Source: an uncultured Caulobacter sp.
Lineage (GTDB): Bacteria; Pseudomonadota; Alphaproteobacteria; Caulobacterales; Caulobacteraceae
Assembly: GCF_947036865.1 (NCBI RefSeq)
Contig: NZ_CAMQSF010000010.1
Location: 1 to 64,000 of the forward strand
Length of the DNA stretch: 64,000 nucleotides
Reading direction: 5' to 3'
Below the pieces are notes generated by a model. That model was not told the origin of the DNA and made no database searches. It was given only the letters and a program-made list of their open reading frames with translations. Below, in pieces: positions 36,454-44,841 of the stretch. How positions within the stretch are numbered: position 1 is the stretch's first letter; the number at the start of each line of letters is the position of its first letter. The position numbers and the translations under genes are program-made.

Positions 36454-38124
36454 CTACTTCGAGATCCGCAGGTTCTGGATCGCGCCCGCGATGCTGTTGA
36501 ACACCGCCGACAACTGGGTGGCGTCGGTCACGTCGTAATACATGTCGCTCCTACTGGCGCAGGCCTGCAGGTTGCCCTTGGAGTGGGACGAAACCCCGAC
36601 GCCGATCGAATAGATCAGCACCCCCGCCGCCTTGGCGTTGGCGCAGACCTGGGCCTGGCGGCTGTCGATGGCGTCGCGACGATCGGTTTCCGACGAATTT
36701 TCGTCGAGGGCGACATTGCTGCTGTTCTTCAGCCGCTTCTGCCACATGTAGCCATAGCCGGTGTAGATCGAGCCATTGGGCACGTAGTAATCGTCGTTGG
36801 TGTTGTCGCCGTCGGTCAGCAGCACCATGATCTTCTGGGTCTTCGGCGTGCCGTAGGCCGCGCCGTCGGCGAACGGCGCGTTCGGCGACAGGGTGTGCCA
36901 GCCCCACATGGCGCCCATGGCGATATTGGTGTTGCCGTTGGCGATCATCTGATCGAGCTTGTCGTTCACCGTCTGGGCGCCCGCGGCCGTGCGGACATTG
37001 GTCAGGCGCAGCAGGTTGGTCAGGCCGCAGCCGGCGTTGGGACCATAGTTGGTGCCCGTCTTGGCGTCGCTGATCACGGCGGCCTTGTTGCTGGCGGCGT
37101 ACTTGTTGGGCTCGGCCTGACGCGTGAACCAGTCGGTCGAGCTGTTCTTGTCGTTGGTGATCCAATTGTTCTGGATGTCGCCGCCCCAGACGGTGCGCGC
37201 GTCACGCCACCTGTTCCAGCTGTCGTAATAGACCGTGTTGTCGTCCGGCTCGTCCGGCGCGAAGAACGGCACGAACAGCGTCGCGGGCGTGCCCGAGCTC
37301 GGCGCCGTATCCTGGATGTCATAGGGGTCCGGCCGGCTCTCCACGCAACCGGCCCACGTCAGGCCCAGATTGCTCAGCAAGGTGAAGCGGTTCTGCGACG
37401 AGGCGAACACGTCGCTGCCATAGGCGCTGGGCTGGGTCCCGCTCATCCAGCTGGCCGTCTGATAGATCGAGCCCACGTTCACGGTCATCGAGAACGGGAC
37501 GACCGAGATCTTCACCGCGTCGGTGTCGGAAGCCCGGCCCGCGGCCGCCGCCAGGGTGTTCACCAGCGACTTGGCCGCGCTCTTGAGGGCGTCGATCTTC
37601 TTGGTGTTGGTCGAGCCCAGCTTGCTGGCCATCGAACCGGTGTTGTCGAGCACCAGCGCCACTTCCAGCTTGTTGACCGAGCGGACCACCTCGGACCGGG
37701 CGGTGACGGTGATGTTCGCGCCGGTCCACAGATTGGCGATGATCGGCTTTATGGTGCCCGTGGCCGTGCCGATGACCTTGTTGCCCGCGCCCGTCGCGAA
37801 GGTCGAGCTCGTGGCGGTCAGGCCCAGATTCATCCCGGTGATCTCGGTGAGGAAGGCCGCGTCGCCCACGGTGTCGAGATCGGCGTCGGTCACCGCCGAC
37901 GAGCGCGCGGCCATCAGCGTCGCGGCGTCCAGAGCGTCCTGCATCTGGCGCCGCTGCAGGCTGACGCGGCTGACATCGACGAGGCCGAACACCAGCACCG
38001 ACAGCGGCAGCGCCAGGAAGGCGAACTGCACCGCGATGGCCCCGCGCTGGTCGCGACCCAGACGCGCGGCGAAGGCGGCGACGCCCTCGCTCAGGCGTCG
38101 AAGGAAGCGGCTTTGGGTCGGCAT
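36454..38124 (-). CDS. TadG-like protein with von Willebrand A domain
   Basis: 556 residues. An N-terminal TadE/TadG-like membrane helix (about 25-50; GAIAVQFAFLALPLSVLVFGL) is followed by a periplasmic region and a VWA domain with a MIDAS-type DNTGSM motif (about 180) and MVLLTDGDN (about 450). A long, Thr/Asn/Asp-rich insert (about 270-390) separates the two halves. TadG proteins support Tad/Flp pilus assembly, but no other tad gene is nearby, so this is an orphan. ATG 38124 (MPTQSRFLRR) is the sensible start; upstream the frame runs into trmD/rplS antisense. It converges on the dioxygenase gene. Confidence 0.85.
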   Translation of the reverse strand: MPTQSRFLRRLSEGVAAFAARLGRDQRGAIAVQFAFLALPLSVLVFGLVDVSRVSLQRRQMQDALDAATLMAARSSAVTDADLDTVGDAAFLTEITGMNLGLTATSSTFATGAGNKVIGTATGTIKPIIANLWTGANITVTARSEVVRSVNKLEVALVLDNTGSMASKLGSTNTKKIDALKSAAKSLVNTLAAAAGRASDTDAVKISVVPFSMTVNVGSIYQTASWMSGTQPSAYGSDVFASSQNRFTLLSNLGLTWAGCVESRPDPYDIQDTAPSSGTPATLFVPFFAPDEPDDNTVYYDSWNRWRDARTVWGGDIQNNWITNDKNSSTDWFTRQAEPNKYAASNKAAVISDAKTGTNYGPNAGCGLTNLLRLTNVRTAAGAQTVNDKLDQMIANGNTNIAMGAMWGWHTLSPNAPFADGAAYGTPKTQKIMVLLTDGDNTNDDYYVPNGSIYTGYGYMWQKRLKNSSNVALDENSSETDRRDAIDSRQAQVCANAKAAGVLIYSIGVGVSSHSKGNLQACASRSDMYYDVTDATQLSAVFNSIAGAIQNLRISK

Positions 38125-38253
38125 GAACGGCCTCGGAGCGTGATGTTTCGCCCGGAACTTCGCCGATGACGGTGAACAAGCCGAAAACGCCGTTGGTGAA
38201 CGGCCCGCAAAAGCCGCTTCGACTCCCGGCGCGGGTGCGGCTAAAGAGCCGGC

Positions 38254-38982
38254 ATGCCGTTCACCGCCACCGTCCTGACCATGTTCCCCGAGGCCTTTCC
38301 CGGGCCGCTCGGCGTGTCGATGATCGGGACCGCCTGGACGGAACAGGATCTCTGGCGTCTGGAAACGCTGGACATTCGCGCCTTTTCCAAGGATAAGCGC
38401 GGCTTCCTCGACGACACCCCCGCGGGTGGCGGCGCTGGAGCCGTGCTGAAAGCGGACGTCATCGCCTCGGCCCTCGACAGCGTCGAGCTGGGCGGACGGC
38501 CGCTTTTGTATATGAGCGCCCGGGGCAGGCCCCTGACCCAGGCGCGCGTGCGGGAGTGGTCCAAGGCGCCCGGCATCGTGGTGCTGTGCGGCCGCTTCGA
38601 GGGGGTGGACCAGCGGGTGCTCGACGCCCGCGGGTTCGAGGAGGTCTCGGTCGGAGACGCGGTGCTCGCGGGTGGCGAGGCGGCGGCGATGGTCGTGATC
38701 GAGGCGTGCGTTCGACTGGCTCCCGGCGTGCTGGGAAACATCGAGAGCACGCTGGAAGAAAGCTTCGAGGACGGCCTCCTCGAGCATCCGCAGTACACGA
38801 GACCGCGGACGTTCGAAGGGCTCGACATCCCCGAGGTGCTGCTGTCGGGCGATCACAAGAAGATCGACCAGTGGCGGCGAAGGATGCGTGAAGAGACGAC
38901 CCGCGAGCGGCGCCCGGATCTCTGGGAGGCCTACCTCGCCAATCAACAGGCAAAAGGCGCCCCCAAAGGGGGAAAGCCCTAA
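38254..38982 (+). CDS. trmD: tRNA (guanine37-N1)-methyltransferase
   Basis: 242 residues, the SPOUT-fold (trefoil knot) enzyme that makes m1G37 in tRNAs and prevents +1 frameshifting. Blocks: [53 protein letters not shown] and the knot region [23 protein letters not shown] is at 38254. It is followed by rplS, and its stop overlaps the rplS ribosome binding site, so the two are coupled. The usual upstream partners rpsP and rimM are not here: the neighbour is the divergent TadG-like gene. Confidence 0.95.
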   Translation: MPFTATVLTMFPEAFPGPLGVSMIGTAWTEQDLWRLETLDIRAFSKDKRGFLDDTPAGGGAGAVLKADVIASALDSVELGGRPLLYMSARGRPLTQARVREWSKAPGIVVLCGRFEGVDQRVLDARGFEEVSVGDAVLAGGEAAAMVVIEACVRLAPGVLGNIESTLEESFEDGLLEHPQYTRPRTFEGLDIPEVLLSGDHKKIDQWRRRMREETTRERRPDLWEAYLANQQAKGAPKGGKP

Positions 38983-38994
38983 GGAGACATGATC

Positions 38995-39381
38995 ATGGCG
39001 ATCAACATCATCGCTCAGCTCGAGCAAGAAGAATCGGCCCGTCTGCTGGCCGCGCGCCCGATCCCGGAATTCCGCCCCGGCGACACCCTGCGCGTCAACG
39101 TGAAGATCAAGGAAGGCGAGCGCGAGCGCGTTCAGGCCTATGAAGGCGTCTGCATCGCCCGCCAGGGCACGGGCGTCCACGAGAGCTTCACGGTCCGCAA
39201 GATCTCGTTCGGCGAAGGCGTGGAGCGTCTGTTCCCGCTGCTGTCGCCGAGCATCGAAAGCATCGAAGTCAAGCGTCGCGGCGTCGTCCGTCGCGCCAAG
39301 CTGTACTATCTGCGCGACCGTCGCGGTAAGTCGGCCCGCATCGCCGAGCGCGCGGGCGGCCTGAAGTCGACCGAGGAATAA
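38995..39381 (+). CDS. rplS: 50S ribosomal protein L19
   Basis: 128 residues, full-length L19. Recognisable blocks are [48 protein letters not shown] and [20 protein letters not shown]. It sits at the 30S-50S interface. Two ATGs are in frame; 38995 is chosen because AAGGAG (38981-38986) is 8 bases before it but only 2 from 38989. A strong terminator follows at 39406-39436. Confidence 0.97.
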   Translation: MAINIIAQLEQEESARLLAARPIPEFRPGDTLRVNVKIKEGERERVQAYEGVCIARQGTGVHESFTVRKISFGEGVERLFPLLSPSIESIEVKRRGVVRRAKLYYLRDRRGKSARIAERAGGLKSTEE

Positions 39382-39405
39382 GCCTCGCGCGACAGCGAAC
39401 GATCG

Positions 39406-39436
39406 AAGGCCCCGGCGGAAACGTCGGGGCCTTTTT
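39406..39436 (+). terminator. rho-independent terminator of trmD-rplS
   Basis: AAGGCCCCG (39406-39414) and CGGGGCCTT (39425-39433) form a perfect 9-base stem with a 10-base loop, followed by a run of T to 39436. It begins 24 bases after the rplS stop. Confidence 0.92.
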
Positions 39437-39493
39437 CGTGGACGGCGCGCCGCGTCCTTGCTCGGACCTCGCCATGACCCCCTCGAGCCAAGG

Positions 39494-39616
39494 CCCTCCC
39501 CCTCGATGGGGAAGGGTTGGGTGGGGGTGATTACGACGTCCAACGCCGCGCGCCGCCGCCGGCTCGGCGGGGTCACCCCCATCCCCGGCCCTTCCCCCAT
39601 CAAGGGGGAAGGGGTT
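39494..39616. repeat. large inverted repeat of alternating C/G runs
   Basis: The left arm (39494-39530) and right arm (39573-39616) pair as GGGGAAGGG..TGGGGGTGA with TCACCCCCATCCCC..CCCTTCCCC. Each arm also folds on itself (CCCTCCCC..GGGGAAGGG and CCCTTCCCCC..GGGGGAAGGG). It lies between the rplS terminator and the purH promoter and is not coding. It belongs to a type of palindrome commonly dispersed in related genomes. Confidence 0.75.
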
Positions 39617-39632
39617 ATGGCCGCGCCCCACA

Positions 39633-39660
39633 TTGACTCCCCCGCCCGCCCCCGTATTTT
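39633..39660 (+). promoter_or_regulatory. predicted purH promoter
   Basis: TTGACT (39633-39638) and TATTTT (39655-39660) are spaced by 16 bases, a fair sigma-70-type pair in very GC-rich surroundings. Transcription would start near 39667, just before the ZTP aptamer, which fits a riboswitch leader. Confidence 0.6.
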
Positions 39661-39663
39661 CCG

Positions 39664-39740
39664 CCCCGTTCGGGTGACTGGCGTTGAAGGTGGGCGACCA
39701 CCGGGGAGCCCGATCGCATAAGCCGCGCGCCTGGGCTCCC
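39664..39740 (+). ncRNA. ZTP riboswitch (pfl motif) upstream of purH
   Basis: Characteristic conserved blocks of the ZTP/ZMP riboswitch are present in order: GGGTGACTGGCG (39672-39683), a GGTGG-GCGA-CCACC hairpin (39689-39702), CCGGGGAGC (39701-39709) and CGCCTGGGC (39728-39736). GGCG near 39680-39683 can pair with CGCC at 39728-39731 as the family pseudoknot. The class senses ZTP/ZMP, purine intermediates that build up when 10-formyl-THF is short. purH consumes ZMP (AICAR), so the placement is correct. GGGCTCCC (39733-39740) could alternatively pair with GGGAGCCC (39704-39711) or, through CTCC, with the purH GGAG. Confidence 0.9.
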
Positions 39741-39769
39741 ATTTCCGATCCCGAAACCTGGAGTCCGCC

Positions 39770-41359
39770 TTGCCCGCCGCCCCCGACTATCCGTCCGCCC
39801 CCGATCTCGTCGCCCCCAAGCGCGCCCTGCTGTCGGTCTCCGACAAGACCGGCCTCGTGGAAGCCGCCCGGACCCTGCACGCGGCCGGCGTCGAGCTCGT
39901 TTCGACCGGCGGCACCAAGGCCGCGATCGCCGCGGCCGGAATCCCGGTCAAGGACGTCTCGGACCTGACGGGCTTCCCCGAGATGATGGACGGCCGGGTC
40001 AAGACCCTGCACCCGGTGGTGCACGGCGGCTTGCTGGGCGTGCGCGACGCGGCCGATCACGCCAAGGCCATGGCCGACCACGGCATTGGCGGCATCGATA
40101 TCCTCTATGTGAATCTCTATCCGTTCGAGGCGACCGTCGCCAAGGGCGGGTCCTATGCGGAATGCGTCGAGAACATCGACATCGGCGGCCCGGCCATGAT
40201 CCGCTCGGCGGCCAAGAACCACGGCTATGTCGCCGTCTGCACCGATCCTTCGGACCTGGCCGAGGTGCTGGAAGCCTTGGAGGCCGGCGGGACCACCCTG
40301 GCCCTGCGCCAGCGGCTCGCGGCCCGCGCCTACGCCCGCACGGCGGCCTATGACGCGGCGATCTCGGCCTGGTTCGCGCAAGCGCTGGGCCAGGACTTCC
40401 CGGCCCGCAAGGCGATCGCCGGCGAGCTGCGCCAGACGATGCGCTATGGCGAGAACCCGCACCAGAAGGCGGCCTTCTACGCCTTCCCGAACCCGCGTCC
40501 GGGCGTGGCCACCGCGACCCAGCTGCAGGGCAAGGAACTCAGCTACAACAACATCAACGACACCGACGCGGCCTTCGAGCTGATCGCCGAGTTCGATCCG
40601 GCCCAGGGTCCGGCGGTGGCGATCATCAAGCACGCCAATCCCTGCGGCGTGGCGGTCGGCGCCACCCAGCGCGAAGCCTATGAGCGCGCCCTGGCCTGCG
40701 ACCCGACCTCGGCCTTCGGCGGCATCGTCGCGGTCAACTCGCGCCTGACCCGCGAGGCGGCCGAGGCCATGGTCGAGATCTTCACCGAGGTGGTCATCGC
40801 CCCCGAGGCCGACGAGGACGCCGTGGCCGTGTTCGCGGCCAAGAAGAACCTGCGCCTGCTCGTCACCGGCGGCCTGCCAGATCCGCTCTCGACCGGCGAC
40901 ACCTTCAAGAGCGTGGCCGGCGGCTTCCTGGTCCAGTCCCGCGACGACGCCCGCATCAAGGCCTCGGACCTGAAGATCGTCACCAAGCGCCAGCCGACCG
41001 AGGAGGAGGTGCGCGACATGCTGTTCGCCTTCACCGTGGGCAAGCACGTCAAGTCCAACGCCATCGTCTACGCCCGCGCCGGCCAGACCCTGGGCGTCGG
41101 GGCCGGCCAGATGAACCGCAAGGACAGCGCCCGCATCGCGGCGCTGCGCGCAGCAGACTTCGGCCTGGATCTGAAGGGCTGCGCCTGCGCCTCGGAAGCC
41201 TTCTTCCCGTTCGCCGATGGCCTGATCCAGGCCGCCGAGGCCGGCGCCACGGCGATCATCCAGCCGGGCGGCTCGATGCGCGACCCCGAGGTGATCGAGG
41301 CGGCCGACAAGCTGGGCCTGGCCATGGCCTTCACGGGCGTGCGGGTGTTCAGGCATTAG
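39770..41359 (+). CDS. purH: bifunctional AICAR transformylase / IMP cyclohydrolase
   Basis: 529 residues. The N-terminal IMP cyclohydrolase half (about 1-200; [38 protein letters not shown]) is followed by the AICAR transformylase half (about 210-529; [15 protein letters not shown] block seen as [40 protein letters not shown]). It performs the last two steps of de novo IMP synthesis, using 10-formyl-THF. The start is TTG at 39770 with GGAG (39760-39763) before it. It is under the ZTP riboswitch immediately upstream. No defect is visible. Confidence 0.97.
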   Translation: MPAAPDYPSAPDLVAPKRALLSVSDKTGLVEAARTLHAAGVELVSTGGTKAAIAAAGIPVKDVSDLTGFPEMMDGRVKTLHPVVHGGLLGVRDAADHAKAMADHGIGGIDILYVNLYPFEATVAKGGSYAECVENIDIGGPAMIRSAAKNHGYVAVCTDPSDLAEVLEALEAGGTTLALRQRLAARAYARTAAYDAAISAWFAQALGQDFPARKAIAGELRQTMRYGENPHQKAAFYAFPNPRPGVATATQLQGKELSYNNINDTDAAFELIAEFDPAQGPAVAIIKHANPCGVAVGATQREAYERALACDPTSAFGGIVAVNSRLTREAAEAMVEIFTEVVIAPEADEDAVAVFAAKKNLRLLVTGGLPDPLSTGDTFKSVAGGFLVQSRDDARIKASDLKIVTKRQPTEEEVRDMLFAFTVGKHVKSNAIVYARAGQTLGVGAGQMNRKDSARIAALRAADFGLDLKGCACASEAFFPFADGLIQAAEAGATAIIQPGGSMRDPEVIEAADKLGLAMAFTGVRVFRH

Positions 41360-41378
41360 AGATTATCCCTGGCCGATC

Positions 41379-41446
41379 TCCCCCGCGAAAGCGGGGGCCT
41401 AAGCCGAGCGTCCGAAAGTCCGCTTGGGTCCCCGCTTTCGCGGGGA
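41379..41446. repeat. inverted repeat of CCCCGCGAAAGCGGGG type
   Basis: The left arm (TCCCCCGCGAAAGCGGGGGCCTAAG region) and the right arm (CTTGGGTCCCCGCTTTCGCGGGGA region) pair with each other, and each also forms its own GAAA- or TTTC-loop hairpin. The right arm ends about 24 bases before the ATG at 41470, so the hairpin would be in the leader RNA of that gene, just 5' of its ribosome binding site. It follows purH by 20 bases. Confidence 0.85.
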
Positions 41447-41469
41447 TGGGCGGTGAAGGGAGTGACCTA

Positions 41470-42219
41470 ATGCGCAGCCAGGATTGGGGAGCCAAGGTCG
41501 CCGAACACTCCCGGATCTTCCGACCGGAGGGGCCAGGACCGTTTCCGGTCGCGCTGATCCTGCACGGCTGCGGCGGCAAGACGCCGTTCCTGGAGGCCTA
41601 TGCCCGGGTGGCGGTCGAGGCGGGGTGGGCGGCGGTCGTGGTCGACTCGTTCGCGCCGCGCGGCCTCTCGCCGCTGGACGCCAAGCTGACCGTCTGCACC
41701 GGCTTGCGGCTACGCGGAAACCGGCGCGCCGCCGACGTCTTCGCCATGCTGGCCTGGCTGCAAGGCGAGGCCTGGGCCGACGCCAGCCGCGTCTTCCTGG
41801 CCGGCTGGAGCCACGGCGGCTGGACGATCATGGACGCCTACGCCCTGGGCGAGCGAGCGGGCGCGATCACCGGTCTCGCCGACGCCGATCCGGCGCGGCT
41901 GCGAACCGCGGTCAGGGGCGCTCTGCTCGTCTATCCCTATGCGGGCTATCCGGCCTTGACGACGCGCCACGGCTGGGGCGCGGGCGGGCCGCCGGTCTGG
42001 TCGGTATTGGCCGGCAAGGACCAGGTGGTCGGCTGGAAGGCGCCGAAGTTGGCCCTGGATCGCTTGGCGCGCGACGGCCTGAAGGTCGATCAGAGGTTCC
42101 TGGCCGACGCCACCCACGCCTTCGACGACGACCGCGCCAACGATCCCCGGGCGCGCTACCGACCCGACCTCTTCGAGGACGTGAAGGCCTATTTCCGAGG
42201 CGCTCTCGCGCGCTGTTAG
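41470..42219 (+). CDS. dienelactone hydrolase family protein
   Basis: 249 residues, alpha/beta-hydrolase of the dienelactone hydrolase group. The nucleophile is Ser114 in GWSHGG; the likely acid Asp is in LAGKDQVV and the His in DATHAF. An LHGCGGKTPFLEAYA oxyanion loop is visible. It has no signal peptide and may hydrolyse esters or lactones; the substrate is unknown. ATG 41470 is chosen over 41446 because GGGAG is about 8 bases before it and the earlier ATG falls in the repeat. The stop overlaps the convergent DUF418 gene by 4 bases. Confidence 0.85.
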   Translation: MRSQDWGAKVAEHSRIFRPEGPGPFPVALILHGCGGKTPFLEAYARVAVEAGWAAVVVDSFAPRGLSPLDAKLTVCTGLRLRGNRRAADVFAMLAWLQGEAWADASRVFLAGWSHGGWTIMDAYALGERAGAITGLADADPARLRTAVRGALLVYPYAGYPALTTRHGWGAGGPPVWSVLAGKDQVVGWKAPKLALDRLARDGLKVDQRFLADATHAFDDDRANDPRARYRPDLFEDVKAYFRGALARC

Positions 42220-43421
42220 GCGACGGCGGGCCTCGGCGCGGCGCGGCGCAGCGGGGTCGGGCCGCGATAGAGCCGCCGCCAGACCCACTCCAGCGGACCC
42301 ATCTCGAACCGGTCCATCCACCAGCGCGACCACAGGATCTGCAGCACCCAGGTCGCCACGGTGAGGGCCGCCAGCACCGGCCGGTCGACCTTGCCGTGAA
42401 GCCCCGGTCCCCGGCCGCCGTAGAAGATCGCGGTCATGATCAGCGACTGGGTCAGGTAATTGGTGAAGGCCATCTGTCCGACCGGCGCCAGGATCCGAGG
42501 GACCGCGCTCCAGAAGCCCGTCGAGCGGGCGGCGAACACCATCAGGCTGACATAGGCCAAGGTGGTCAGCGGCGCGGTGGTCCACTGTACGGCGGAGAAG
42601 ATCATCAGCAACGGCTGCGGCAGGCCCCTCAGGACCATGACGGTAAGCATGGCGGCGATCGCGGCCGACGCCGTCAGGCCGATGGCGGCCAGGGTCACAT
42701 ACGTCGATTTGCGCGCCTCGCCCGTTAGAACGCCGGCTTTGAAGCAGCCGAGGCCGATCATCATCAGGGCCGAGGTCATGATGAAGATGAACGGTTCGCC
42801 GACCAGGAATTCCAGGCGATCCTTGGCGTTCTGGGTCAGGGATTGGACGAAGGTCCCGCCGTACTGGACCTCGGCCGCCTTGGCCTTGGCGACCCCCTTG
42901 GCGGCCTCCAGCGCCATCTGGCTATGGTCATGCTGCAGGAAAAGCGCGGCCAGGGTCCCGGCCGTCGCGAGCAGCGAGAAGATGATCCAGATCGTGACCC
43001 CCGTGCGGATCAGCCGCTTGGACGACCAGGACCGGGTCAGCATCACCGCGAAGCCGGCCAGGGCGTAGCTCAGCAGCACGTCGCCGAACCAGATGGCGAA
43101 GCCGTGCAGAACGCCGAACACGACCATCCAGGCCAGGCGCTTGCGCAGGATCGCGCCCTTTTCCCGCTCGGCGCGCTCGCCCCCGACCAGGAAGATCGAG
43201 ACGCCGAACAACATGGCGAACAGGGTCACGAACTTGCGCTGGAATAGCCACTGCGTCGCGAACCAGACGCCCAGGGTCGCCGGCCCCGTCCCGTGCGGCC
43301 AATGCGCCACCGACTCGGACAAAGGCGGCGCCACCGCGAAGTCGGGCATGTTGCACAGAAGAATGCCCAGCACGCCGAGACCCCTCAGCGAGTCGAGCAG
43401 AACGATACGGTCCTTGGCCAT
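42216..43421 (-). CDS. DUF418 family membrane protein
   Basis: 401 residues, polytopic (about nine helices). The N-terminal block MAKDRIVLLDSLRGLGVLGI and the C-terminal half (FTNYLTQSLIM.. IFYGGRGPGL .. WWMDRFEMGPLEWVWRRL) are typical of DUF418 proteins, which also resemble acyltransferase-3 membrane proteins. Function is not established; transport or lipid/peptidoglycan acylation has been suggested for relatives. ATG 43421 has AGGGGGA 8 bases before it. It is downstream of the MFS gene, on the same strand with a 40-base gap. Confidence 0.86.
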   Translation of the reverse strand: MAKDRIVLLDSLRGLGVLGILLCNMPDFAVAPPLSESVAHWPHGTGPATLGVWFATQWLFQRKFVTLFAMLFGVSIFLVGGERAEREKGAILRKRLAWMVVFGVLHGFAIWFGDVLLSYALAGFAVMLTRSWSSKRLIRTGVTIWIIFSLLATAGTLAALFLQHDHSQMALEAAKGVAKAKAAEVQYGGTFVQSLTQNAKDRLEFLVGEPFIFIMTSALMMIGLGCFKAGVLTGEARKSTYVTLAAIGLTASAAIAAMLTVMVLRGLPQPLLMIFSAVQWTTAPLTTLAYVSLMVFAARSTGFWSAVPRILAPVGQMAFTNYLTQSLIMTAIFYGGRGPGLHGKVDRPVLAALTVATWVLQILWSRWWMDRFEMGPLEWVWRRLYRGPTPLRRAAPRPAVA

Positions 43422-43461
43422 GTTCGCGTCCCCCTGACGACGAACCCTGCCCTGTTCCGGC

Positions 43462-44781
43462 TCACCCGGCAACCGGGGCCTGGCGAGGGGCGCCGGCCAA
43501 CACCAGGCCGCCCGCCGCCACGAACAGCGCCGACACGGCGACGGCGACGCGCTGGTCGCCCAAGAGACGCGTTCCAAGGGCGACGACCAGCGGCGCCAGG
43601 AAGGCAGTCGCCTTGCCCGACAAGGCGTAGAGTCCGAACCACCGCCCGGTCTCGCCCGCCGGCGCCAGCTCGGCCATCCAGGCGCGCAGCGACGCCTGGG
43701 CGGGGCCGAAGGTCAGGCCGACGAACAGACTGAAGAACAGGAACATCCGCTCAGGCGCGCTGGCGAACAGCGGGCCGCCCGGCTGGGCCGGGGCCACGGG
43801 GATCAGGAAGAACAGCGCGTCCTTGCCGACCATGCCGACCCCGGCCGCGCCGAACAGCACCACGCCGGTGGCGATCAGCATGGTGCGCTTCGAGCCGATC
43901 CGCTGGTCGACGCGGCCGCCGATGAAGGTGCCGATCCCCGCCGTCACCGACAGGGCGATGGCGTAGAGTCCGAGCTGCGTCGTCGTCCAGCCGAACAGCC
44001 CCGCCGCCAGCACGCCACCGAACGCGATGAAGCTGGAGACGCCGTCGCCGAGCAGCATGCGGCCGAGCAGGAAGCGGGCCATGTAGGGGCGACTCGGCAG
44101 GCTTCGCAGCGTCTCCCAGAGCCGCGCCAGAGGCCGACTCCCGGCGACGGCCGGGGGACGGGGCGCCAGCAGCATCAACGGCCAGGCGAAGATCAGGAAC
44201 CACAGCGCCACCATGGGTCCGACGATCCGGTCGGGCTCGTGCAGGGCCTTGGACAGGCCCAACATCGGAACCTTGGGGAGCGAGAAGCAGAAAAGCACGA
44301 TGAACAGCGAGATCAGCGACCCGACATAGGCCATGGCCCAGGCGGTGCCCGACAGGCGTCCCACCTGTCCGGGCTTGGCGACGAGCGGCAGCAGGGCGTT
44401 CATCACCGTCCCGCCGAGCTCGGTCGTCACTCCGGCCACGACCAGGCAGCCCAGGATCGGGATCACGCGCTCGGTCCGGCCCGGCGCGGCCCACCAGAGG
44501 CCGAGGCTGGCGACGAGGAACGGGACGGCCAGCGCCACCATCCAGGCGCGCGGATCGCGCCGGGAGTCGACGCTGGCGCCGACGATCGGACTCAGGACGG
44601 CGATGGCCAGGCCCGAAACCGCGCCGGCATAGCCCAGCAGGCTCTGCCCGCGCGCGGCGTCGCCGACGAAGCCGGTGGCGAAATAGGGTGTGAAGATAAA
44701 GGTGGCGATCAGCGCCCAATAGGGCTGCTGCGCCCATTCATAGAGCGCCCAGGCCACGCGCCGACGATCATCTCTGTCCAT
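43462..44781 (-). CDS. MFS transporter, UMF1 family
   Basis: 439 residues with about 12 membrane helices. WALYEWAQQPYWALIATFIFTPYF at the N-terminus and the later FGPAQASLRAWMAEL block match the UMF1/Atg22-like branch of the major facilitator superfamily. In eukaryotes Atg22-like proteins export amino acids from vacuoles; the bacterial substrate is unknown. ATG is at 44781. It sits 60 bases after the gdhZ stop on the same strand, so it may be partly co-transcribed with gdhZ, which would fit amino acid handling, but this is inference. Confidence 0.85.
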   Translation of the reverse strand: MDRDDRRRVAWALYEWAQQPYWALIATFIFTPYFATGFVGDAARGQSLLGYAGAVSGLAIAVLSPIVGASVDSRRDPRAWMVALAVPFLVASLGLWWAAPGRTERVIPILGCLVVAGVTTELGGTVMNALLPLVAKPGQVGRLSGTAWAMAYVGSLISLFIVLFCFSLPKVPMLGLSKALHEPDRIVGPMVALWFLIFAWPLMLLAPRPPAVAGSRPLARLWETLRSLPSRPYMARFLLGRMLLGDGVSSFIAFGGVLAAGLFGWTTTQLGLYAIALSVTAGIGTFIGGRVDQRIGSKRTMLIATGVVLFGAAGVGMVGKDALFFLIPVAPAQPGGPLFASAPERMFLFFSLFVGLTFGPAQASLRAWMAELAPAGETGRWFGLYALSGKATAFLAPLVVALGTRLLGDQRVAVAVSALFVAAGGLVLAGAPRQAPVAG

Positions 44782-44841
44782 GGCCTAGCGTTCCCTCTCC
44801 GCCTCCACTCCGTAAGGGAGCGGAGGCGGCAGGGCCAGAGC

